Origin: an uncultured Clostridia bacterium
Lineage (GTDB): Bacteria; Bacillota; Clostridia; Christensenellales; Aristaeellaceae
Reading direction: 5' to 3'
DNA: 11,039 nucleotides
Assembly: GCA_945877525.1 (NCBI GenBank)
Contig: CAMDVP010000086.1
Location: 1 to 11,039 of the forward strand
Position 1 is the stretch's first letter, and every line of letters starts with the position of its first letter. Below, piece by piece: positions 6,620 to 11,039 of this stretch. A program made the position numbers and the translations under genes. Below the pieces are notes generated by a model. The model was not told the DNA's origin and searched no databases. It saw only the letters and a program-made list of their open reading frames with translations.

Positions 6620-6648
6620 TTGCCTGCGGGACGAAAAAGTGCTATGCT
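6620..6648 (+). promoter_or_regulatory. Promoter of the EamA permease gene
   Basis: TTGCCT (6620-6625), 17 bp, then TATGCT (6643-6648) with TG before it (extended -10). A perfect inverted repeat CCGCAGG-GCTTG-CCTGCGG (6611-6629) covers the -35 and could be an operator. The leader to the ATG at 6685 is about 30 nt. Confidence 0.6.
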
Positions 6649-6684
6649 CCTGTGCAGCGCATCAGTTGAAAGGAAGTACCGCCC

Positions 6685-7551
6685 ATGCCTGTTCAGCGCC
6701 GTTCTATTGGCTATGCCATTCTGGCCGCCGCGCTCTATGCGCTGAGCGCCCCCCTGTCCAAGCAGCTGCTGGCGTCCGTTTCCGCCACCATGATGGCCGC
6801 GCTGCTGTACCTGGGCGCCGGGCTGGGCATGTGCGCAGTGCGCCTGGGGCAGCGGGTGTTGAAGACACCGCGCCACGAGCAGCCCCTCTCCCGGGCCGAC
6901 CTTCCCTATGTGGCGGGCATGGTGGCGCTGGATATTGCCGCGCCGATTTTCCTCATGCTGGGGCTAAGCCGCACCACCGCGGCCAATGCCTCGCTGCTGA
7001 ACAATTTCGAAATCGTCGCCACCTCCATCATCGCCCTGTTCATCTTTGGCGAGGCCATTTCCCGGCGGCTGTGGGCGGCCATCGGGCTGATTACCCTGGC
7101 CAGCATCCTGCTTTCCGTGGAAGGCACGGAAAGCCTGTCCTTTTCCCCCGGCTCGCTGCTGGTGCTGCTGGCATGCGTGTGCTGGGGCTTTGAGAACAAC
7201 TGCACCCGCCGCCTGTCTGAGAAGGATCCGTTGGAGATCGTCACGGTGAAGGGCTTCGGCTCCGGTCTGGGCGCGCTGGGCATTGCCCTGGCCACAGGCA
7301 GCGCGATACCCGGCATATGGCAGATTGTCTCAGCACTGCTGCTGGGCTTTGTGGCGTACGGGCTGAGCATCCTGTTCTACGTCCGTGCCCAGCGCGATCT
7401 GGGGGCCGCGCGAACCAGCGCGTATTATGCCCTGTCGCCCTTCATCGGCGTGGCGCTGTCCTTCCTGATTGATGGCGCAGTCCCCGCGCCGCTGTTCTTT
7501 GCGGCCCTGGCGGCCATGGCCGCGGGCGCGTACCTGGCCGCCAGGGAGTAA
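6685..7551 (+). CDS. EamA-family (DMT superfamily) transporter
   Basis: The 288-residue protein is very hydrophobic, with about ten predicted membrane helices arranged as two EamA repeats (about 5-145 and 150-286), as in drug/metabolite transporters such as RhaT, YdcZ-like and amino-acid exporters. The first repeat opens with GYAILAAALYALSAPLSK, with a proline in helix 1 as usual. ANASLLNNFEIVATSIIALFIFGE is the typical conserved region near the end of the first repeat. The substrate cannot be told from sequence. AAAGGAAG lies upstream of the ATG. It stands alone on the plus strand, and its 3' side converges with the methyltransferase gene. Confidence 0.88.
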   Translation: MPVQRRSIGYAILAAALYALSAPLSKQLLASVSATMMAALLYLGAGLGMCAVRLGQRVLKTPRHEQPLSRADLPYVAGMVALDIAAPIFLMLGLSRTTAANASLLNNFEIVATSIIALFIFGEAISRRLWAAIGLITLASILLSVEGTESLSFSPGSLLVLLACVCWGFENNCTRRLSEKDPLEIVTVKGFGSGLGALGIALATGSAIPGIWQIVSALLLGFVAYGLSILFYVRAQRDLGAARTSAYYALSPFIGVALSFLIDGAVPAPLFFAALAAMAAGAYLAARE

Positions 7552-7593
7552 CCCTGTCATACTGTTCTCGCTTAACAATTGCTTAGCCGAAGG

Positions 7594-7660
7594 CAGAGTT
7601 TTCGCGCCTGCGGGCGCGACCAAAGGGCTTTCCGATCGCCCTTTGGAAACCTTCGGGGCC
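7594..7660 (+). repeat. Hairpin repeat, short copy (copy B)
   Basis: This copy aligns with 638-705 over its full length. The first hairpin is CGCGCC-TGCG-GGCGCG, which differs from copy A by paired changes that keep the stem. The second is CCAAAGGG/CCCTTTGG. An outer stem CCGAAGG (7587-7593) with CCTTCGG (7650-7656) would close both into a cruciform-like unit. It lies in the gap between two convergent genes. The T-rich stretch at 7680-7687 is too far away for a normal terminator. Confidence 0.7.
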
Positions 7661-7697
7661 CGTCCCTCTGCTGCTATTCTTTTTTTGCAGCACAGCG

Positions 7698-8564
7698 TCA
7701 AACGCGCACCGCTGTCAGCAGCCGTACGCCCGCCTGGGCCTTCATGGGCATCGTGGGATGCGCCGCGTTGTACGCCGCGAAGTACCGCCCGGTGATCTCC
7801 TTCTCGCCCATATCCCGGACTACACGCCATCCCGCGGCTTCCAGCAGCGCGGCCATTTCCTGCCGTGTCCAGGCGGACTGCATCCTTTCCCCCGCGGCGG
7901 CGGCCATGGCCTGCTTGCGACGGGTTTCGCCGCTTTCCTCCGGCTCGGGATAATCCATCACCCACCGGCTTCCCGGTTCGGTCATATCCGCCAGCTGGGC
8001 CGCCAGGCGCGCTACAGCCTCCCCCGGCAGGTAGTAGCTCAGCCCCATCATGCTGATAAAGCAGCGTTTTCCGGACTCAAGGGCCGGCTGCACCCACATC
8101 GGCCAATCATCCTGTGCCAGATCGGCCGCAACCAGCGTCAGCCCTGCGGGCAGGTTGCCCAGGCCCTCCAGCCGCGCCCGCTTGTCCGCGCTGGCCCCGG
8201 GAAGATCCACCTCCACCACCCGCAGGGGATGCCGCAGCGCCGTGGTATCCAGCCCTGCGCCGAGGATCAGGCACTGAGGATCCTTCATGTCGGCCAGCTC
8301 CTCCTCCGCAAAGGCCGCCCGGGACAGCGGCGCCGGGGCCAGCTGATGGGTGACCACCCATTCCAGCGCCTGCTCCGCGTTTCCCGCAAAACCCGGGCAG
8401 AACCACTGGATGCCCTGGGACATCGACTGCGCCACACCCTCGTATTCCTCCCGGGTAATCAGCAGCCCGGCCCACGGATCCCACAGCACCTCGCCGCCCT
8501 GCTGCGCGTGGTAAGCCCGTACAAAGGCGCACACCCGCGCCGTCATGCTCTGTTCATCCGCCAT
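7698..8564 (-). CDS. Class I SAM-dependent methyltransferase (LCM/TIGR00027-like)
   Basis: The 288-residue protein looks like the leucine-carboxyl-methyltransferase-like group of class I methyltransferases. The SAM-binding motif I is ILGAGLDTTALR (100-111), followed by VVEVDLP (116-122) with an acidic residue for the ribose hydroxyls, and FISMMGLSYYLPGEAV further on is typical of this family. In this group the substrate is usually unknown and may be a small molecule or polyketide. I chose the ATG at 8564 because GGGAGG lies 8 nt upstream. A GTG at 8615 would add 17 residues without a good site. It is monocistronic and convergent with the permease gene. Confidence 0.85.
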   Translation of the reverse strand: MADEQSMTARVCAFVRAYHAQQGGEVLWDPWAGLLITREEYEGVAQSMSQGIQWFCPGFAGNAEQALEWVVTHQLAPAPLSRAAFAEEELADMKDPQCLILGAGLDTTALRHPLRVVEVDLPGASADKRARLEGLGNLPAGLTLVAADLAQDDWPMWVQPALESGKRCFISMMGLSYYLPGEAVARLAAQLADMTEPGSRWVMDYPEPEESGETRRKQAMAAAAGERMQSAWTRQEMAALLEAAGWRVVRDMGEKEITGRYFAAYNAAHPTMPMKAQAGVRLLTAVRV

Positions 8565-8605
8565 GCTTTCAACCTCCCTTTGTTTGTCGGCTATGCCGCC
8601 TATTC

Positions 8606-8634
8606 TCTTTACCACACCCGCGCAAGGAATACAA
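8606..8634 (-). promoter_or_regulatory. Possible promoter of the methyltransferase gene
   Basis: On the minus strand TTGTAT (8629-8634), 17 bp, then TAAAGA (8606-8611) with an upstream TG. The -35 is poor, and the call rests on the extended -10 and the position about 40 bp before the start. Its -35 lies 3 bp from the -35 of the strong promoter facing the other way. Confidence 0.45.
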
Positions 8635-8637
8635 GAC

Positions 8638-8666
8638 TTGACAAATTCGTTAAAATGTGTTATGAT
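8638..8666 (+). promoter_or_regulatory. Strong orphan promoter on the plus strand
   Basis: TTGACA (8638-8643), 17 bp, TATGAT (8661-8666) is a near-perfect sigma-A promoter, but no plus-strand gene follows. It points into the terminator hairpin and then the 3' end of the degV-type gene in antisense. Confidence 0.75.
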
Positions 8667-8672
8667 AGCATT

Positions 8673-8732
8673 AGAAAAGACCCCCGGAAACGCTTGATCT
8701 GCAAGCCTTTCCGGGGATTTTCATCTTTTTTT
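8673..8732 (+). ncRNA. Predicted short RNA from orphan promoter to terminator
   Basis: If the promoter at 8638-8666 is active, the transcript would start near 8673 and meet the intrinsic terminator at 8682-8732, giving an RNA of 50-60 nt that is mostly one stem-loop. It could be a small regulatory RNA, or only a by-product. A read-through transcript would be antisense to the degV 3' end. No ORF of note lies in it. Confidence 0.3.
8676..8732. terminator. Bidirectional terminator of degV-type gene and short RNA
   Basis: CCCCGGAAA (8682-8690) pairs with TTTCCGGGG (8708-8716). A C-C mismatch separates an inner stem GCTTG/CAAGC with loop ATCTG. On the plus strand TTTT and then seven T (8726-8732) follow. 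On the minus strand TCTTTTCT follows, so it would end the degV message too. It lies immediately after the degV stop at 8731. Confidence 0.8.
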
Positions 8733-9561
8733 ATCCCTCGTAACCGATGAGAACGCCGCCCTGCTCAGCGTAGTAGCTGCACAGGCCCCGGGTCAAACGC
8801 ACGGAGACATCCGCCTCCGGGAAGCGGCTGAGAATCCCGTCCGTCAGTGCCTGGGCCGCCTCCGGATTTTCGCAATGGGCAATGCGAACCTTGCCCCCGG
8901 CATAGCCATGCTCCTCCATGACGCCGAGCAGCCCCTCCAGGGTGCGCTTTTCCCCGCGGCACTTGCGCACCGGCTGCAGGGTGCCTTCCTCGCTGGCAAT
9001 GCCAACCAGGCGGATGTTCATCAGCCCCGCCAGCGCCGCCACCGCCGGACTGACGCGCCCGTTATTCACCAGACTGCGCATGCTCTGCAGGGAGAAAACC
9101 AGGTGGGTGCTTTTCCGGTAAAGGGCGATTTCCTCCGCCATTTCATCCAGCGTGCGCCCCTGCTCGTGCAGAAGGCGCAGTCGTTCCACCACCAGCTCCA
9201 TCTCCGGCCCGGTGGACAGGGTATCGACCACCAGCACCCTGCGGCCGGGGTGCAGCCGCTCGTAGTCCTCCGCGGCAATCCTTGCTGCGTTGCAGGCGCC
9301 GGACAGTCCGCTGGTGATGGTTACGCACACCACCTCCTCCGCCTCGCCAAAGGCGGCCATCCAGTCTCCGGGGCCGGGGCAGGCTGTGGTGCTGCGGCCC
9401 TTGTTAGCAGCAAGAAAATCTATCATTTCCCGGACGTCCAGCGCCTCGTCATCCACAAAGGAGCGGCTGCCCGCGGTGATGATCAGGGGCACCGAGGACA
9501 GCTCCGCCCCATCCGCCGCCGACAGGTTTGCCGAGGAATCCGCCACAATCCTGAACGCCAT
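8731..9561 (-). CDS. DegV-family protein (fatty-acid-binding type)
   Basis: The 276-residue protein belongs to the DegV/FakB family, whose studied members bind a fatty acid and hand it to the kinase FakA. Motifs seen are ADSSANL (7-13), TITSGLSGA (81-89), VDT (112-114) and SLVNNGRVSP (163-172). The common TSQPS-like stretch is STTACPGPGDW (57-67), with Cys61. The usual HTGPG near the C-terminus is replaced by RGLCSYYAEQGG (258-269), so this is a variant subgroup with an unsure ligand. Start 9561 (MAFRIVADSS) has AGAGG upstream. Earlier in-frame codons run into the promoter and operator region and are rejected. It is divergent from the DUF1836 regulator gene. Confidence 0.9.
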   Translation of the reverse strand: MAFRIVADSSANLSAADGAELSSVPLIITAGSRSFVDDEALDVREMIDFLAANKGRSTTACPGPGDWMAAFGEAEEVVCVTITSGLSGACNAARIAAEDYERLHPGRRVLVVDTLSTGPEMELVVERLRLLHEQGRTLDEMAEEIALYRKSTHLVFSLQSMRSLVNNGRVSPAVAALAGLMNIRLVGIASEEGTLQPVRKCRGEKRTLEGLLGVMEEHGYAGGKVRIAHCENPEAAQALTDGILSRFPEADVSVRLTRGLCSYYAEQGGVLIGYEG

Positions 9562-9590
9562 GAAAAACGCCTCTTTACGTTTGTATTGTC

Positions 9591-9621
9591 TTGACACCGG
9601 TTTTTCAAAAACCGATATAAC
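9591..9621 (+). promoter_or_regulatory. Possible MerR-type promoter with 19-bp spacer
   Basis: TTGACA (9591-9596), 19 bp, TATAAC (9616-9621) on the plus strand, with palindrome site 1 in the spacer. It would transcribe toward the DUF1836 gene from about 9628. It may be active only when a regulator untwists the spacer, or it may be chance. The better constitutive-looking promoter is at 9677. Confidence 0.4.
9598..9614. promoter_or_regulatory. Perfect palindromic operator, site 1
   Basis: CGGTTTTTCAAAAACCG is a 17-bp perfect palindrome with a central C. It sits just downstream of the predicted degV start, and exactly inside the spacer of a plus-strand promoter candidate, TTGACA (9591-9596) and TATAAC (9616-9621), with a 19-bp spacer. 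This long spacer holding an operator is the layout of MerR-type promoters. The centre at 9606 is 38 bp from the second site. Confidence 0.7.
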
Positions 9622-9628
9622 GGTATTG

Positions 9629-9657
9629 ACTATATCAGCTTTTGAAAAACTTGTCAA
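9629..9657 (-). promoter_or_regulatory. Promoter of the degV-type gene
   Basis: On the minus strand TTGACA (9652-9657), 17 bp, TATAGT (9629-9634). The predicted start is near 9622. Palindrome site 2 lies within its spacer and site 1 just downstream, positions that suit repression. Confidence 0.85.
9637..9651. promoter_or_regulatory. Near-palindromic operator, site 2
   Basis: AGCTTTTGAAAAACT centred on 9644 shares the TTTTGAAAA core with site 1, with one mismatched pair. It is inside the -35/-10 spacer of the degV promoter. Together the two sites look like an operator pair for one regulator, plausibly the neighbouring DUF1836 protein. Confidence 0.6.
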
Positions 9658-9676
9658 GGCATATTTGTAAACCTGA

Positions 9677-9705
9677 TTGACGATTTTCACCATTCGTTCT
9701 ATAAT
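9677..9705 (+). promoter_or_regulatory. Promoter of the DUF1836 gene
   Basis: TTGACG (9677-9682), 17 bp, TATAAT (9700-9705). The start near 9712 leaves a leader of about 22 nt with AAAGGAG before the ATG at 9734. pgmB, 58 bp after the DUF1836 stop, may be read from the same promoter. Confidence 0.85.
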
Positions 9706-9733
9706 GTTCTCGGAGCAAAGGAGCTGAAGGGCC

Positions 9734-10261
9734 ATGGCCATTGACATTTCGATCTTCCGCATGCCCCGCTGGCGGGAAATCCCCGATGTAGGGCTGTATC
9801 TGGATCAGACCATCAAATACATCAACCGTCACCTGGCTCCCCTGGGCTGCATGGAGATTACCTCCTCCATGGTGAGCAATTATGTGAAGAAGGGCTACAT
9901 CGCCAGCCCTGTGCACAAGCAGTATGACGCGGATCAGATTGCGCATCTGTTTTTCATCGCCATTGCCAAGAACGTATTGTCCATGGAGAACATCGCCCGC
10001 CTTTTCCGCATGCAGCAGGAGCACTACGACTCGCAGACCGCTTACGACTATTTTTGTGATGAATTGGAGGCTCTGCTGCGCTACATCTTCGGTGTGGACG
10101 AGGATCTGAGCCGCCTTGGCAGCGTGGGCAGCGAGCAGAAGGACATGCTCCGCAGCGTAATTGTGGCCGTGGCGAATATCATCTATCTGAGCGACCGTTT
10201 CAACGACCTGGCAGCCCGGGAGCAGGACGCGGCACCATCCCAGCCTCCTGCCGGGGCGTAA
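9734..10261 (+). CDS. DUF1836 putative transcriptional regulator
   Basis: The 175-residue protein matches the DUF1836 family of firmicutes: FRMPRWREIPDVGLYLDQ near the N-terminus, ITSSMVSNYVKKGYI (42-56) as a MerR-like helix-turn-helix, then SPVHKQY as a short wing. A helical C-terminal part (67-175) probably dimerises or senses a signal. The final residues are Ala/Pro-rich and look disordered. No DNA target is known to me for the family. It is divergent from the degV-type gene, with two palindromes in between, which suggests it controls that promoter and perhaps its own. It is followed by pgmB on the same strand. Confidence 0.85.
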   Translation: MAIDISIFRMPRWREIPDVGLYLDQTIKYINRHLAPLGCMEITSSMVSNYVKKGYIASPVHKQYDADQIAHLFFIAIAKNVLSMENIARLFRMQQEHYDSQTAYDYFCDELEALLRYIFGVDEDLSRLGSVGSEQKDMLRSVIVAVANIIYLSDRFNDLAAREQDAAPSQPPAGA

Positions 10262-10319
10262 GCCGGGCAATTCAGCGCAATCAAAAAAGCACGGGCGGCA
10301 GTGCCCGCAGGAGGAAGCC

Positions 10320-10958
10320 ATGAGATATCAGGGAATCATCTTCGATCTGGACGGAGTGATCTGCTCCACGGACGAATATCACTATCAGGCCTGGAAGGCG
10401 CTTTCGGACCGTCTGGGCATTCCCTTTGACAGGGAGCGCAACAACCTGCTTCGGGGCGTGAGCCGCATGGAGAGCCTTTCCATCATCCTGGAAAAGAGCG
10501 AAAAAACCTATACGGCGGAAGAAAAGGCTGCCTTCACTGACGAAAAGAACGAGCTGTACCGCAAGCTGCTTTGCCAGATGAGCACAGCCGACCTGTCCGC
10601 GGAAGTGCGCGCCACCCTGGAAGCGCTGCGCGGGCGGGGGTTGAAGCTGGCCATCGGTTCCTCCAGCAGGAATACGCCCTTCATTCTGGAGCGGATCGGC
10701 CTTGCGGATTTCTTCGACGCAGTGGCGGACGGCAACTGCATTACCCACTCCAAGCCCCATCCGGAGGTGTTCCTGAAGGCGGCGGATATGATCAGCCTTT
10801 CCCCAAGCCATTGCCTGGTGGTGGAGGACGCCCACGCCGGGGTGGAGGCCGCCTGTGCCGGAGGCTTTGACTGCGCTGCCATGGGCGACGCACGGGAGGA
10901 CGCACGTGCCCGCTGGCATCTGAATACTTTTGCCGATCTGCTGACCATCGCGGAATAA
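10320..10958 (+). CDS. pgmB: Beta-phosphoglucomutase
   Basis: The enzyme interconverts beta-glucose 1-phosphate and glucose 6-phosphate, usually after maltose, trehalose or kojibiose phosphorylase has cleaved a disaccharide. The 212-residue protein is a HAD-superfamily member with cap type C1. Asp9 and Asp11 (FDLDGV) are the nucleophile and acid/base. YHYQAWKAL holds His21. GVSR with Arg49, SSSRN (114-118), Lys145 (SKPHPEVF) and Glu169-Asp170 (VVEDAHAG) match the Lactococcus lactis enzyme, mostly at the same numbers. AGGAGG lies 5-7 nt before the ATG. A GH65 phosphorylase is a common neighbour and none is in the window. It may share a transcript with the DUF1836 gene. Confidence 0.93.
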   Translation: MRYQGIIFDLDGVICSTDEYHYQAWKALSDRLGIPFDRERNNLLRGVSRMESLSIILEKSEKTYTAEEKAAFTDEKNELYRKLLCQMSTADLSAEVRATLEALRGRGLKLAIGSSSRNTPFILERIGLADFFDAVADGNCITHSKPHPEVFLKAADMISLSPSHCLVVEDAHAGVEAACAGGFDCAAMGDAREDARARWHLNTFADLLTIAE

Positions 10959-10989
10959 GTCAACACCGGCCGCGCAGACACATTTGAAC

Positions 10990-11039
10990 AGCACCCCATT
11001 TGTTAGACAGTATGGTATACTACTAACGAATGGGGTGTT
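10990..11039. promoter_or_regulatory. Large hairpin or operator at the window edge
   Basis: CACCCCATTTGTTAG (10992-11006) pairs with CTAACGAATGGGGTG (11023-11037), 15 bp with one G-T pair. Inside, AGTAT-GGT-ATACT (11009-11021) extends the stem. The extended -10 TGGTATACT (11013-11021) sits in the centre, so this may be a promoter overlapped by a repressor operator for a gene beyond the window. Or it is the pgmB terminator, whose T-tract would lie outside. Confidence 0.45.

Noticed and set aside
7657..7697. Intrinsic terminator for the permease or methyltransferase gene
   Set aside because: The T-rich stretch at 7680-7687 is about 24 nt from the end of hairpin copy B and no tight stem directly precedes it on either strand.
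9562..9762. Longer N-terminus for the DegV-type protein (start at 9762)
   Set aside because: The extra 67 codons cover two promoters and two operators, and homologues start at MAFRIVADSS-like sequence.

Overview
The window looks like a chromosomal segment of a GC-rich member of the Clostridia (Firmicutes/Bacillota), probably a gut anaerobe. The evidence is strong AAGGAGG-type ribosome binding sites, sigma-A promoters close to TTGACA-N17-TATAAT, tRNA genes without an encoded CCA, and typical firmicute families (PlsX-ACP pair, fermentative AdhE, DegV, DUF1836). I cannot name the genus from sequence alone.

Layout. Positions 1-970 hold no convincing gene. This stretch is packed with inverted repeats: a complex hairpin repeat (96-305, minus), two back-to-back perfect inverted repeats (471-547), a shorter copy of the hairpin repeat (638-705), five 31-bp tandem repeats (710-863) and two GC hairpins. 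Next comes a minus-strand phospholipid-synthesis operon, plsX then acpP (2261 to 972). Divergent from it is a plus-strand operon (2522-6234): adhE, a small APH-like kinase and an 84-residue thioredoxin-fold [2Fe-2S] protein, closed by a strong terminator. A minus-strand tRNA operon, Gln(CTG)-Glu(CTC), has a perfect consensus promoter and its own terminator, which faces the previous one. A DMT/EamA permease (6685-7551, plus) converges with a class I methyltransferase (8564-7698, minus); a third copy of the hairpin repeat lies between them. A DegV-family lipid-binding protein (9561-8731, minus) is divergent from a DUF1836 regulator (9734-10261, plus), which is followed by beta-phosphoglucomutase (10320-10958). 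The window ends in a large hairpin or operator.

How the genes fit together. PlsX and ACP supply acyl groups for membrane lipids, and DegV-type proteins of the FakB class carry fatty acids that can enter the same acyl-phosphate pool, although this DegV belongs to a variant subgroup. AdhE re-oxidises NADH by making ethanol from acetyl-CoA; its two small operon partners may act in redox or metabolite handling, but their roles are unknown.

The points most worth a second look are: the palindromic operators between degV and the DUF1836 gene, one of which sits inside a 19-bp spacer as in MerR-type promoters; an orphan promoter with an immediate terminator that predicts a 50-60 nt RNA (8673-8732); the dispersed hairpin repeat whose stems show compensatory changes; and the conserved-looking adhE-kinase-[2Fe-2S] operon. 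I did not find a clear defence system, CRISPR array or intact mobile element.
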